A stretch of DNA of 64,000 nt from Methylomonas sp. 11b (lineage in GTDB: Bacteria > Pseudomonadota > Gammaproteobacteria > Methylococcales > Methylomonadaceae), in contig NZ_KI911557.1 of the NCBI RefSeq assembly GCF_000515215.1, positions 1,073,486 through 1,137,485 on the forward strand, read 5' to 3'. A model generated the notes under the pieces. That model did no database searches and was not told the DNA's origin. It saw only the letters and a program-made list of their open reading frames with translations. This document shows positions 1 through 9,674 of this stretch, piece after piece. How positions within the stretch are numbered: position 1 is the stretch's first letter; the number at the start of each line of letters is the position of its first letter. The position numbers were made by a program, and so were the translations under genes.

Positions 1-999
1 CGCCATCTTCACCGCTTCGCGCGGGGAGGCAGCCAGTTTGTCGCGGGTATATAAGCGGCTGATGTCGGCCCAATCGGACACAGTAAAGCCTTTAAAACCC
101 ATCTCGCCGCGCAAAATGGTATTTAGGTAATGATGGTTGACGTGCCCGGGAATACCGTCCACTTCAGCAGAGTTGATCATCACGGTCGGCGCTCCGGCTT
201 TTACACCGGCCTCGAAGCCGGGCAGAAAATATTCGCGTAACGCCCGTTCGCCTATCCAGGCCGGAGTGCGGTCCTTGCCGTTTAAGGGATAGCTATAGCC
301 GACATAATGCTTCAAACAGGTTGGTGCTTTGTCCGCTGCCGCAAAATCGTCGCCGTGGTGGCCTTTGATATAGGCACTACCCATCGTCACCGCCAAATGC
401 ACGTCCTCGCCATAGGTTTCCCACAAGCGCGGCCACAGCGGTTGCCGGCCGATGTCCATCACTGGCATGAAATTCCAATCCAAACCCGACGCCTTGACTT
501 CGCGGGCAGTAACTTCGCCTTCCTTGAAAGCCAAATCCGGATTAAACGTTGCCGCCATGCTGATAGCTTGCGGGAACAGTACCGCGTTTTCGGTATAGGT
601 AGCGCCATGAATTGCATCGATACCGTAGAGCACTGGAATTTTCAACCGGGTTTTCGCGGCCACCTCGCGAATCGCTTGGGTCATCCGCCGCCATTTTTCG
701 ATGGGCTGGGTCTGATTATTCGGCGTGGTTGGGGTGTTCAAAATCGAACCTATATGCCGGTTTAGTATGGCATCTTCCAGTTTGGCCTGATCAATCGGAT
801 TATCGGCAATCTCGCCGTTCACTACCGAAACGACGCTGAAGTCGATCTGGGTCATCTGCCCGACTTTTTCTTCCAGGCTCATTTGACCCAATAAGGCCTG
901 GACCTGCGTTTCAACATAGTCGTTTGTTTCTTGTGCACTCACGCCGGACTCCAACGCCACGAATAGGAAAAGAATTAAAAAAGCTAATTTTGTTTTCAA
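1..999 (-). CDS. Beta-glucosidase, glycoside hydrolase family 3 (C-terminal part outside window)
   Basis: About 333 N-terminal residues of a secreted GH3 beta-glucosidase/exo-glucanase that hydrolyses terminal glucose units from oligosaccharides in the periplasm. Translating the reverse strand gives a hydrophobic signal peptide (KTKLAFLILFLFVALESGVSA), the GH3 opening LLGQMSLEEKVGQM, the substrate-binding stretch VLYGIDAIHG, the KHYVGYS motif, and GFTVSDWADI, whose Asp is the family nucleophile. The reading frame runs off the left edge. No ATG is available in frame upstream of the signal peptide, so a TTG start at 999 is used; its ribosome site is weak. Family assignment is secure, substrate is not. 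Confidence 0.9.
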   Translation of the reverse strand, partial: MKTKLAFLILFLFVALESGVSAQETNDYVETQVQALLGQMSLEEKVGQMTQIDFSVVSVVNGEIADNPIDQAKLEDAILNRHIGSILNTPTTPNNQTQPIEKWRRMTQAIREVAAKTRLKIPVLYGIDAIHGATYTENAVLFPQAISMAATFNPDLAFKEGEVTAREVKASGLDWNFMPVMDIGRQPLWPRLWETYGEDVHLAVTMGSAYIKGHHGDDFAAADKAPTCLKHYVGYSYPLNGKDRTPAWIGERALREYFLPGFEAGVKAGAPTVMINSAEVDGIPGHVNHHYLNTILRGEMGFKGFTVSDWADISRLYTRDKLAASPREAVKMA

Positions 1000-1310
1000 G
1001 AGATTTGCTTGGTTTGAATGATGCCCGCTCAATCGATTTTTATACCTGACTTACGCATGGCAAAAGTCTGGTCAAACATAGCAAGGCGCTCGCAATTATT
1101 GATAAAAAGAAATAGTTACAACTCCGCGAACCACTAAAAATCTGCCCCCTCCTGATAAGAGGGACGCTGGTGTAGCATGCTGAATAGTTACAAAAAAACT
1201 CAAGCTGAGATTTTCGCCACGCTATAACCGAGCTGCCGGGATAGTGTATCCAGACCAGACGGCGATGTCCTTCATTTTATGACAGCCGCGCCACAAAGAA
1301 TGTGTCGGCG
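1000..1310. other. Intergenic stretch between two minus-strand genes
   Basis: No credible gene. It should hold the promoter of the beta-glucosidase and the 3' end of the methyltransferase transcript. A short inverted repeat CCCTC/GAGGG sits near 1147-1165 without a T-run, and the 10-mer ATAGTTACAA occurs twice about 70 bases apart (near 1112 and 1184). Neither supports a firm call. Confidence 0.4.
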
Positions 1311-1988
1311 TTACGTTTGGCTTGGCGTTTTACCGGAAAGCTGATACACCTTGTACAGCCCGGCTTCACCAGCCGCAAATGCTTGCGAATCCGCCTCGTC
1401 TATGCGTTGCACATGACTGAGTTCGATCATAAAGTCCTTGCCGTATAACGCGATGATTTCGTCGGAAACATCGTCAGTCTCATCGCTAACACATTCCAGT
1501 TCAAGGTCCTCCGCGGTCAACAGCAAGATAGTCGCGGTCTCCGGCACGATGCGTCGCAGCTGCGACACATATTGCCCGCGAATATCTTCGGGCAAGGCGG
1601 TTAAGGCCGCCCGGTCGTAAACGGTATCGATTTTCCCTAATTCGGCGGCGCTTAACGCAAAATAATCACCGCACAAAATACTTAATCTGCCGCTACGCCA
1701 CAGCGTAAATTTACCCAAACGCCGCCGCACCGGCCGCAGGCGGTTTTCTTTAAAAAAGGCCTTTACGGCTACTTCGCTTAATTCGACACCGATGACCTGA
1801 TGCCCTTGCTCGACCAGCCAAAGCATATCCAGACTCTTGCCGCACAGCGGTACGAAGACCCGGCTGCCTGGGGCCGCGTGCAGGCTCGGCCAGAATTGCG
1901 CCAGCAAACTATTGACGGCAATCTGATGAAAATCGGTACGCCGGTCGCGCCAAAACTGCAACCACAAGGCGTTATCGCGCCCGGTCAT
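1311..1988 (-). CDS. tpm: Thiopurine S-methyltransferase family protein
   Basis: 225-aa SAM-dependent methyltransferase of the bacterial TPMT family, which methylates thiols and, in some bacteria, selenium or tellurium oxyanion derivatives. The start MTGRDNALWLQFWRDRR, the block VFVPLCGKSLDMLWLVEQGH (residues about 45-64) and VIGVELSEVAVKAFF are diagnostic. Length matches the bacterial family. Its ATG overlaps the stop of the upstream methyltransferase gene by four bases, so the two are translationally coupled in one operon. Physiological substrate in this organism is unknown. Confidence 0.9.
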   Translation of the reverse strand: MTGRDNALWLQFWRDRRTDFHQIAVNSLLAQFWPSLHAAPGSRVFVPLCGKSLDMLWLVEQGHQVIGVELSEVAVKAFFKENRLRPVRRRLGKFTLWRSGRLSILCGDYFALSAAELGKIDTVYDRAALTALPEDIRGQYVSQLRRIVPETATILLLTAEDLELECVSDETDDVSDEIIALYGKDFMIELSHVQRIDEADSQAFAAGEAGLYKVYQLSGKTPSQT

Positions 1989-2656
1989 GCCACATCCCCA
2001 ACGACCACTTGGCTGAAGGTCAGAAATCGGCCTTTGTAATGCTCGCCGTTTTCAGTCAGACGTTCGGCAATCCGGCTGGTGCAGCCATAGCCCAAAGCCA
2101 TCATTTCCCGACAAAATCCCACACGATTGCCGCGATCAGGATCGACAATAATGATTTGTGCATTCGGCGCGGCGTGCCGGTCGATGAATTTAGCCAACTG
2201 TTCGGGCTGCTGGCGTTCGTAAAGCACATCGCTGCCGATTATCAGATCAAACTGACCCAAGCCCGGATTGCCGATTTCCCAATTGCCGGTTTTATATTGC
2301 AACGGCCCCAGTTTATTTAGCAGCAGATTTTCGTTAAGAAACGTCTCGCTCAAAGGATGCCAATCGCTAACGGTAATATCGCCAGCCCGCCGGTGAATCA
2401 CCAGACTGGCCAACCCCAAACCCGCGCCGATTTCCAGGACGCGCTTCCCCACCAAATCGACACTATGCATAGCCAAAGCCAGCACCCGCGCGGACGGCCA
2501 AACCTTGCCGAACAGCGACCAACTGGCGGACGAAATCCCGGCCAGCTCAGCCTCGCCGAACGGATCGGCATATTGCTGCAAATCGGCTAAAGAACGAATC
2601 ACATAATCGAAACCGGCAACGGTGACGGTCTCGAATTTGACACGATAATCTGACAT
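1985..2656 (-). CDS. Class I SAM-dependent methyltransferase (lysine-methyltransferase-like, PF10294 type)
   Basis: 223-aa Rossmann-fold methyltransferase. Motif I is VLEIGAGLGLASLV, followed by the acidic motif DITVSDWHPL and a post-motif IIGSDVLYERQ that resembles the D-V-L-Y motif of METTL21/nicotinamide-N-methyltransferase-like enzymes, many of which modify protein lysines. It is first gene of a two-gene operon and overlaps tpm by four bases. The substrate cannot be told from sequence. Confidence 0.8.
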   Translation of the reverse strand: MSDYRVKFETVTVAGFDYVIRSLADLQQYADPFGEAELAGISSASWSLFGKVWPSARVLALAMHSVDLVGKRVLEIGAGLGLASLVIHRRAGDITVSDWHPLSETFLNENLLLNKLGPLQYKTGNWEIGNPGLGQFDLIIGSDVLYERQQPEQLAKFIDRHAAPNAQIIIVDPDRGNRVGFCREMMALGYGCTSRIAERLTENGEHYKGRFLTFSQVVVGDVA

Positions 2657-2799
2657 TGAGGGTTACAGCGACAAGGTTGTGCATCAGGAAAAGGTTCTGA
2701 TCGAAGGGCACAACGCTTCCTGAAAAGAGGCATGCAGGCCGAAAAGGCACTCGCGGAGTTACCCGGAAACGGGAGACTGTTTATGCAGGGTAACACATT

Positions 2800-2811
2800 G
2801 TTAGCGCTAAC
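2800..2811. promoter_or_regulatory. Perfect 12-bp palindrome GTTAGCGCTAAC
   Basis: Perfect palindrome about 145 bases upstream of the methyltransferase operon start and downstream of the LysR gene. Its size and symmetry resemble operators of dimeric repressors, but no partner regulator is identified; chance occurrence is possible. Confidence 0.3.
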
Positions 2812-2930
2812 ACGGCAGTAGCTAGCTCAGTGATAAGGAATTGGAGGGAATGGATTCAAAGCTTTGATAGCGTGACGCTGACCGATAGCAGCTATACCGC
2901 TCTCCTCTCAAACCAAAATCGCTCGACATG

Positions 2931-3842
2931 TTATGCGGGAAACAATTTATCCCGCGCATTTTCCAGAATCGCTGTCACGGCCGGATGCTTGAGTTTACGG
3001 CGCATGGTGATGGCATAGAAGCGCTCATGTACCGAGTCGATGCGGCCGATGGCCTGCACACCGTACTGGCTTTGGATTTCCGCTTCGACATTACTCGGCG
3101 CGACAAACAATCCCACCCCGCCGCTACCAAAGGTTTTAATTAACGCGCTGTCTTCAATTTCGGCTTGGATAGCTGGGCTAATGCTTTCGGTGTCAAACCA
3201 TTGATCCAGCGAACGCCGCAACGACGTATTGGCGGTCGGCAGCAAGAACGGCGCGCCGCTCAAGCAGCGCGGGAAATTTTGACTATAGGTCGCGGCCAAA
3301 GCCGGCGCGCCGAACACGGTCACCCCGCATTCGCCGAGCAGGTGGTTAAACGCTTTGGCGCCACTGGTCGGTGTCAGTGGCGCATCGGACAAAACTATAT
3401 CCATCCCTTGCATGGCCATCTCGCTCAAAAGCCGCTCGGTTTTGTCCTCGTAACAAAGAACCTGCACCGGTTCCGGTAAGCGAAAAGCCGGCGCCAGTAA
3501 GCGGTAAACCACCATCTTCGGTAGTGCGTCCGCCACCCCCACCACCAGACGCAGAGCCCTTCCGGTCGGCCGGCCCTTCAAGGTATTGCTGAGTTCTCTG
3601 CCCAACGAAAAAATTTCTTCCGCATAGTTAAATACCACTCGACCGGTGTCGGTGAGTACTAGTTTACGGCCTTGTTTATAAAATAATTTTTCGCCGATTT
3701 GCTGTTCCAGAACCGCTAATTGGCCGCTGATGGTCGGTTGCGCCAAATGCAGTTTCTCGCAAGCGCGAGTGATGCTTTCTTCACGTGCGACATTCCAGAA
3801 ATAAAACAAATGTTGGTAGTTGATACGTTCCACAGCACTCAA
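2931..3842 (-). CDS. LysR-family regulator, NhaR-like
   Basis: 303-aa LysR regulator. The N-terminal winged helix INYQHLFYFWNVAREESITR...QPTISGQLAVLEQQIGEKLF closely follows E. coli NhaR (INYNHLYYFWHV), as do later blocks VGVADALPKMVVYRLL and GECGVTVFGAPAL. NhaR activates the Na+/H+ antiporter gene nhaA in enterics. Here it is divergent from PEP carboxylase, with 103 bases between starts, the usual arrangement of a LysR gene and its target, so it may control ppc and itself. No nhaA lies nearby. Function as an NhaR orthologue is therefore uncertain. Confidence 0.85.
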   Translation of the reverse strand: MSAVERINYQHLFYFWNVAREESITRACEKLHLAQPTISGQLAVLEQQIGEKLFYKQGRKLVLTDTGRVVFNYAEEIFSLGRELSNTLKGRPTGRALRLVVGVADALPKMVVYRLLAPAFRLPEPVQVLCYEDKTERLLSEMAMQGMDIVLSDAPLTPTSGAKAFNHLLGECGVTVFGAPALAATYSQNFPRCLSGAPFLLPTANTSLRRSLDQWFDTESISPAIQAEIEDSALIKTFGSGGVGLFVAPSNVEAEIQSQYGVQAIGRIDSVHERFYAITMRRKLKHPAVTAILENARDKLFPA

Positions 3843-3945
3843 TGTATAGATATTTACGATGAATTTATTCTAAACATTCTATTTAACAATATCAAAATGC
3901 TGCGCTAGGCTATGACGCAACCGTAACCTAACCTGAGAACTGAAC

Positions 3946-6867
3946 ATGCAAAAGCTAAAAGCCCTGCACGGCGAAGACACTGCTCCAAGTACCGGATCCG
4001 CGTTAGCGGAGTACGACAAGTCAGCGTTCGAACTGGATAACCTCAGCGCCAGCCAAATCCTCAGTGATCGCCTGGCCGATGTCCACTGCGACGACAAAGA
4101 ATTACGCAGTTCGATACGCCTGCTCGGTTCGATATTGACTAAAGTGCTCACCGCACAAGCCAAGCCGGAAGTCGCTACCGCCGTCGCGCAGTTGCAACGC
4201 AAGTTTGCCAGCTTGCTCCGAGAAGGCAGCGCCAACCGCCGCCGCCAGTTCATGGAGATTCTGGAAGACTTGGATGCGGAAGAAATAGGCGAAGTGGTGC
4301 GGGTGTTTAACGGCTATTTCAGCCTGATCAACATCGCCGAAGAATCGCACAATCTGAATTTGCGCCGGCAAAACCAGACCGGCCGCTACTGGCCCGGCTC
4401 GTTTCACGACACACTGATCAAATTGCGCGATAGCGGTGTCAGTGCCGATAAATTACAGGTTTTATTGGACGAGATGCTGTATTTGCCGGTGATGACCGCT
4501 CACCCCACCGAAGCCAAACGCCGCACGGTCAAAAGCGCTTTGCGCAATGTCTTTCTCAGCCAGGAGGCCTTGGACGATCCACGCTTACGTAGCCAACAGC
4601 GCAGCGAGGCCCTGGACAAGCTGCAAGCACAGATTCAATTGCTGTTAAAAACCGACGAAGTGCGCGCCCGTAAACTGGGCGTGGCCGACGAAATCGACGC
4701 CGGTTTGTTTTATTTTTCGCTGTCGCTATTTCAGGCCACCACCTTGGTTTACCGGAACTTGCAACGTGCGCTTAGCGATGTGTTTGGTGCCGACGTTGCC
4801 GGCCAAATCCGCATCCCCAGTTTCCTACGGTTTGGTTCCTGGATAGGCGGCGACCGCGACGGCAATCCGAATGTCAAACCGGAAACCACCGAGCTGGCCT
4901 TACGCATGCAGGCGCAAACCATCATGCAGGAATATCTTGCCCGCCTGGATCAATTGCGCGGCCAGTTGTCGCATTCTTACGGCCTTTGTGACTTGGCGCC
5001 GGAATTTATCGACAGCCTGCACGCCGACCGCGCCATGTTGGGCGCGGCGGTCGCGGACTTGGAAAAACCGTATTTGCAGGAACCTTACCGGCACAAACTG
5101 ATATTGATGAAATATCGGATGCAATCCACCTTGCAACGCGTGCAACAACAGTTACAGGGCCAACCGGAACAAGCCAATCGCCATGCCTATGCCAGCGTCG
5201 CCGAGTTTTTACAAGATCTGCGCTTGATCGATGCATCCTTGCGCAGCCACGGCGACGCCAATATCGCCGATCTTGAATTAGCCGATCTGATTCGCTTGGC
5301 CGACGTGTTCGACTTTCACTTGATGCAACTCGATGTCCGACAAGAATCGACTCGCCACAGTGAAGCGGTCGCGGAAATCCTGGCGGCAGCATTGAATATT
5401 GACTATCTGGCGCTGGACGAAGCACAACGCATCGCATTGTTAGCCGAGGCTATCGCCGCACCGGGTGGCTTGATGTTCGACGCCGCTGCGCTAACACCGG
5501 CCAACCGCGAAACGCTGGAGTTGTTTACGGTGATGGCGAAAATGCGCCGGGAAATAGGCCCGAATTGCTTTGGTAAATATGTGATTTCCATGACTCATTC
5601 GGCCAGCCATGTCTTGGAAGTCTTGCTGCTGGCTGCACAAGCCGGCTTGGTCGGCAAAATTGGCGGGCATTGGCATTGCCATATCGGCGTCAGCCCCTTG
5701 TTCGAAACCATAGACGATTTAAACCGCATTTCCGACGTGCTGACACAATTGTTCGATACCGCCTGCTACCGGGAGCTGTTGCGCGTCAGCGACGACCGCC
5801 AGGAAATCATGCTCGGCTATTCGGATTCCTGCAAGGACGGCGGTATCCTGGCATCGGCTTGGGGCTTGTCGCGCGCGCAGCGGCAAATTATTGCGATCAG
5901 CGAGCGTTACGGTTTGAAATGCCGCTTATTTCATGGCCGCGGCGGCACCGTCGGTCGCGGTGGCGGCCCAACTCACGAAGCGATCCTGGCCCAGCCGCCC
6001 GATACCGTGCGCGGCCAGATCAAATTTACCGAGCAAGGCGAAGTGCTGTTTTATCGGTATAACAACATGGAGACGGCGGTCTACGAATTGACCATGGGCG
6101 TTACCGGCTTGCTGAAAGCCAGCGTCAGCCTGGTGCAAGCCGTACCGGAGGATCATGCGGAGGATTTGGCGGTGATGGACGAATTGGCGCGGATCGGCGA
6201 GCAAAGCTATCGCGACTTAACCGAACGCACACCCGGCTTTTTGGATTATTTCTACGAAGCGACACCGGTGGGCGAAATCGGCGGCTTGAACATCGGTTCG
6301 CGGCCTTCGCACCGCAAAAAACTGGATCGCTCGAAAAACTCGGTGCGGGCGATAGCCTGGGTATTCGCCTGGGCGCAATCGCGGCAGACGTTTCCGGCTT
6401 GGTACGGCATCGGTTTCAGCTTGGCCAGCTGGTGCGCCGGCAAACCCGAGCGCTTGGAAACGCTGCGCCGGATGTATCGGGACTGGCCGTTTTTCCGCAA
6501 CCTGCTCAGCAACGCGCAAATGGCATTAAGTAAATCCGACATGAACATCGCCCGCGAATACGCGCAATTGTGCAACGATCCGGAAACCGGCAAACGTGTT
6601 TACAACCTAATAGCCGGCGAACATCAGCGCTGCGTGGAGTGGATATTGGAGATAGCCAACGCCGACCGCTTGCTCGCGGAAAACCCGGCCTTGGCGGCAT
6701 CATTGCAACGCCGCGATGCCTATCTGGGCCCGCTAAACTATCTCCAGGTATTTTTGATCCGGCGACTGCGGGAAATGAATACCGAGAATGCCGCCAACAG
6801 TCCGTGGATGAAACCCTTGTTGCGCAGTATCAATGCGATTGCCGCAGGTATGCGCAATACCGGCTGA
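3946..6867 (+). CDS. ppc: Phosphoenolpyruvate carboxylase
   Basis: 973-aa PEP carboxylase: PEP + bicarbonate to oxaloacetate + phosphate, an anaplerotic CO2-fixing step of the cytoplasm. Visible signatures are TAHPTEAKRRT with the catalytic His at residue 186, GSWIGGDRDGNPNV, GYSDSCKDGGI, the mobile Arg/Gly loop FHGRGGTVGRGGGPTHEAI, and the conserved C-terminal end GMRNTG needed for the active site. It is longer than the E. coli enzyme (883 aa), mainly from a longer N-terminus. Methanotrophs rely on this reaction to feed the TCA cycle and serine-type metabolism. The divergent LysR gene is a candidate regulator. Confidence 0.97.
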   Translation: MQKLKALHGEDTAPSTGSALAEYDKSAFELDNLSASQILSDRLADVHCDDKELRSSIRLLGSILTKVLTAQAKPEVATAVAQLQRKFASLLREGSANRRRQFMEILEDLDAEEIGEVVRVFNGYFSLINIAEESHNLNLRRQNQTGRYWPGSFHDTLIKLRDSGVSADKLQVLLDEMLYLPVMTAHPTEAKRRTVKSALRNVFLSQEALDDPRLRSQQRSEALDKLQAQIQLLLKTDEVRARKLGVADEIDAGLFYFSLSLFQATTLVYRNLQRALSDVFGADVAGQIRIPSFLRFGSWIGGDRDGNPNVKPETTELALRMQAQTIMQEYLARLDQLRGQLSHSYGLCDLAPEFIDSLHADRAMLGAAVADLEKPYLQEPYRHKLILMKYRMQSTLQRVQQQLQGQPEQANRHAYASVAEFLQDLRLIDASLRSHGDANIADLELADLIRLADVFDFHLMQLDVRQESTRHSEAVAEILAAALNIDYLALDEAQRIALLAEAIAAPGGLMFDAAALTPANRETLELFTVMAKMRREIGPNCFGKYVISMTHSASHVLEVLLLAAQAGLVGKIGGHWHCHIGVSPLFETIDDLNRISDVLTQLFDTACYRELLRVSDDRQEIMLGYSDSCKDGGILASAWGLSRAQRQIIAISERYGLKCRLFHGRGGTVGRGGGPTHEAILAQPPDTVRGQIKFTEQGEVLFYRYNNMETAVYELTMGVTGLLKASVSLVQAVPEDHAEDLAVMDELARIGEQSYRDLTERTPGFLDYFYEATPVGEIGGLNIGSRPSHRKKLDRSKNSVRAIAWVFAWAQSRQTFPAWYGIGFSLASWCAGKPERLETLRRMYRDWPFFRNLLSNAQMALSKSDMNIAREYAQLCNDPETGKRVYNLIAGEHQRCVEWILEIANADRLLAENPALAASLQRRDAYLGPLNYLQVFLIRRLREMNTENAANSPWMKPLLRSINAIAAGMRNTG

Positions 6868-6870
6868 TGT

Positions 6871-6976
6871 GATTAGCCCGGCCCTGAAATACCGTTCGTC
6901 CTAAGCTGGTCGAAGGACTCGCCAAATCAGGCTTAGACAGGCTTAGCCCAAACGGTGAACAGGGCCGGGTTAATAA
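6871..6976. repeat. MITE/REP-like repeat, copy 1
   Basis: Non-coding element after ppc whose ends are inverted: the left end reads ATTAGCCCGGCCCTG and the right end reads CAGGGCCGGGTTAAT. The interior contains CGTTCGTCC...GGTCGAAGGA and its inverse GGCTTAGCCCAAACGG. A second copy with the same ends and interior words lies at 27695-27826. It looks like a non-autonomous dispersed repeat. Confidence 0.6.
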
Positions 6977-7057
6977 CAAAGGGAAGCCGGTCCGGAGTGA
7001 AGTGAATTTAGGTTATTTGTACAATATTTGTCATCAGGACATCGTATAACGAATGCG

Positions 7058-7091
7058 CCCTTCTCCCCTGAATAGTGAGAAGGGGCTTTTT
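7058..7091 (+). terminator. Intrinsic terminator
   Basis: Perfect 8-bp stem CCCTTCTC (7058-7065) / GAGAAGGG (7077-7084) with an 11-base loop, followed by GCTTTTT. It lies 190 bases after ppc and just before the ribosome site of the next gene. It may end ppc transcription, or act as a leader attenuator for the export cassette. Confidence 0.65.
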
Positions 7092-7118
7092 CGGCAGACT
7101 CTAAAAGGGAGGAGAACC

Positions 7119-7559
7119 ATGCAAAAAGCCTACGCATTGGCACACTGGTTGAGAGTAATCATCATTAATACCGGGCGCTGGCTGTTTGAAAACAAGCCTG
7201 CCATGGCAATCTTGACCCTGATATTCTTATATAAGTTTGGCGACACCTTGCTACCCTTTCTATGGCACATTCTGCATCTGGCGATCGAAGTAGTCGAAAT
7301 GCTGGCCGAGCATTTTTTGGAACATGTGTTTGGGGTAACGCCGCGTCAGGCCGAGTTTATTGTGTTTTGGACCGGTCTGACTTTGCTCGGTACCGTGGTT
7401 TGGCACTTGTCGTATAAAGCTTATCTCGTGGCCGTGCAAGCATGCGAAGCCGCTTGGCAGAACTGGTGTGAAAAAGCCGGCCCGGCCAAATTACTCGCGA
7501 CTCTTAAGCTGACACTTTTGTTGGGCATACTCGGCAAGACCATGCTGTTATTCGTTTAA
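7119..7559 (+). CDS. Small membrane protein of an export cassette
   Basis: 146-aa protein of unknown family. The ATG at 7119 is chosen because GGGAGGAG lies directly upstream; an earlier ATG at 7053 falls inside a terminator hairpin. Three hydrophobic segments are visible: around MAILTLIFLYKFGDTLLPFLW, FIVFWTGLTLLGTVVWHL, and LLATLKLTLLLGILGKTMLLF, with a charged central loop. It ends 21 bases before the ABC gene, so it is probably co-transcribed and may be an accessory inner-membrane subunit. No function can be assigned from sequence. Confidence 0.75.
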   Translation: MQKAYALAHWLRVIIINTGRWLFENKPAMAILTLIFLYKFGDTLLPFLWHILHLAIEVVEMLAEHFLEHVFGVTPRQAEFIVFWTGLTLLGTVVWHLSYKAYLVAVQACEAAWQNWCEKAGPAKLLATLKLTLLLGILGKTMLLFV

Positions 7560-7580
7560 ACCGATAGGATTTCGTTACGT

Positions 7581-9674
7581 ATGAGCACCGCCTCAGGATT
7601 TAAGGAACACCCGCACCGAAAACAATCGACGCTGACCCTACTGGAGTTTTTATTCGGCTTGCTGGAGATGCACAGCCAAGCCCAAGGACTTACGGAGCGT
7701 TTGCTAGAATCAGCCGGCGACGATACTCAGGCAGCGCTGGTCGCTATCGGCGACCATTTGGGCTTGAACATGGAGAGTGTGCTGCTCACACCAACCGCCG
7801 CCGCAAATGCCTCCGCCCCGCAAACCCCACTACTAACCAGCCTGTCCGACGGTTACGGCTGGATAGTCCTGTACGGATTTCGCGGCGGCAAAGTCAGAGT
7901 GGCTTTGGCCCAAGGTGAGGTCATCGAAGAGCGCCTCGTCAAGCCCGCCGACATCGGTAAATTACTGGGCCGATCCGATGCCGGCATTAGCGAATGGCTG
8001 TTAGCGCAAGCTCAGGCGCCGTTTGAGAATGCCGTCAGCCAAGACCATCACGCGCACATGCAGCCATTCCGCCGCTTGCTGGAACTGTTACGCGCCGACC
8101 GCCACGATCTCTGGCTATTGTTGGGCTTGGCTTTGGGCTCCGGCTTACTGGCCCTGGCTTCGCCGGTGGCGGTGCAAGCGCTGGTCAATACCGTGGCGAT
8201 GGGCGGCATGGGTCAGCCTTTAATCGTGTTAGCGACCATCCTGTTTTTCTTTCTAAGCTTCGCCGGCGCGGTCTATGTGCTGGAATCCTATCTGGTGGAA
8301 ATCGTGCAGCGGCGGATTTTCGTGCGCCTGGCCGCCGACTTGGCCCATCGCTTGCCCAGGGTGCGTAGCGATACCTATGACAGTCAACACGGCGCGGAAC
8401 TGGTCAATCGCTTTTTTGATGTATTGACCTTGCAAAAAGCAGGTTCGTCGCTGCTATTGGACGGTTTGAGCACAGTGGTGCAAACCTGCGTCGGCCTGAT
8501 CATGCTGGCCTTCTATCACCCCTTCCTCTTGGCTTTCGATGTGGTTTTGCTATTGGCTATCACAGCGATAGTATTTTTGTTGGGCCGCGGCGCGGTCACG
8601 ACGGCGATTCAGGAATCCATCAGCAAATATGCCTTGGTAGCCTGGCTGGAAAACGTGGCCGGCAACATCCAGACCTTTAAATTCGGTAACGGTGCAGCGA
8701 TGGCCGCCAACCGTACCGACCAACTGGCACTGGATTATTTAACAGCCAAACGCCGGCATTATCGGGTGCTGTTGGGCCAAGTGATCGCCTCTGTGGCCTT
8801 ATATGCCATCGCCAGTACGGCCTTGTTGGCTATCGGCGGCTATCTGGTAATAGATGGCCACTTAACCTTGGGTCAATTAGTCGCAGCGGAACTGATCGTC
8901 TCGTCGGCCTTACTGGCCTTGATCAAATTCGGCAAGCATCTGGAAGGCTTTTACGACCTGATGGCCGGCACGGACAAGATCGGTCATTTACTGGATTTGC
9001 CTTTAGAAACTTCCGCTGAGCTGGATGCAGAATTCAATGGTCCGGCGTCTTTAACGATCAGCAATTTGAAATTTGGCTTCAATTCGCAGCGGCCATTGTT
9101 CGCCGATTTTTCCATGCACGTACAGCCGGGCGAAAAAGTCGCGATTTTAGGTGGCCCCGGCAGCGGCAAAACCGCCCTGGCCTCACTATTAAGTGGGATG
9201 CGGCAAGCACAAGCCGGGCAGATACAAATCAACGGTCAGGCTCTGGACGATCTGCGCCTGAGCAGCTTGCGTCAGAACATCGCGGTGGTCAGCCGACTGG
9301 AGATTTTTCACGACAGCATGCTGGAAAATGTCCGGCTCGGCGATGCGAACTTGAGCGTCACCGATGTCGAGCGGGCCCTAGCCAAGGTCGGCCTAACCGG
9401 CATGGATTTGGATACCGTGATGAGTCCCGGCGGCTCACCGCTTGCCCATAGCCAAGCCATACAAGTCATGTTGGCTAGAGCCATCATCGCCAGCCCAGCC
9501 TTATTGATCGTGGATGGCATAGTCGATGGGTTGGATGCCGGGTTGCAGCAGCAGTTGGCACCGGCACTATTTGCCGCCGATGCACCCTGGACGCTATTGC
9601 TAATGACTGGATCAACAGAGACGGCCGCACTTTGCCAACGCGTTATTCATTTGCCCGGAGCCGCCCATGACTGA
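7581..9674 (+). CDS. ABC transporter permease/ATPase with degenerate nucleotide-binding domain
   Basis: 697-aa half-transporter resembling type I secretion exporters. Residues about 1-165 form a soluble N-terminal domain like a degenerate C39 peptidase region, 170-460 an ABC transmembrane domain, 485-697 the ATPase domain. Walker A is intact (GGPGSGKTA, near 524-532). Other catalytic motifs are altered: the LSGGQ signature is LAHSQ (621-625), the Walker B Asp645 is followed by Gly646 instead of the catalytic Glu, the Q-loop reads VVSRLE, and the H-loop His is Gly677. The gene overlaps the HlyD gene by eight bases. It may bind ATP without normal hydrolysis, or work with a partner ATPase; cargo is unknown. 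Confidence 0.88.
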   Translation: MSTASGFKEHPHRKQSTLTLLEFLFGLLEMHSQAQGLTERLLESAGDDTQAALVAIGDHLGLNMESVLLTPTAAANASAPQTPLLTSLSDGYGWIVLYGFRGGKVRVALAQGEVIEERLVKPADIGKLLGRSDAGISEWLLAQAQAPFENAVSQDHHAHMQPFRRLLELLRADRHDLWLLLGLALGSGLLALASPVAVQALVNTVAMGGMGQPLIVLATILFFFLSFAGAVYVLESYLVEIVQRRIFVRLAADLAHRLPRVRSDTYDSQHGAELVNRFFDVLTLQKAGSSLLLDGLSTVVQTCVGLIMLAFYHPFLLAFDVVLLLAITAIVFLLGRGAVTTAIQESISKYALVAWLENVAGNIQTFKFGNGAAMAANRTDQLALDYLTAKRRHYRVLLGQVIASVALYAIASTALLAIGGYLVIDGHLTLGQLVAAELIVSSALLALIKFGKHLEGFYDLMAGTDKIGHLLDLPLETSAELDAEFNGPASLTISNLKFGFNSQRPLFADFSMHVQPGEKVAILGGPGSGKTALASLLSGMRQAQAGQIQINGQALDDLRLSSLRQNIAVVSRLEIFHDSMLENVRLGDANLSVTDVERALAKVGLTGMDLDTVMSPGGSPLAHSQAIQVMLARAIIASPALLIVDGIVDGLDAGLQQQLAPALFAADAPWTLLLMTGSTETAALCQRVIHLPGAAHD

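Noticed and set aside
307..765. Plus-strand open frame of 152 codons
   Set aside because: It lies inside the GH3 beta-glucosidase gene on the other strand, which has clear family motifs.
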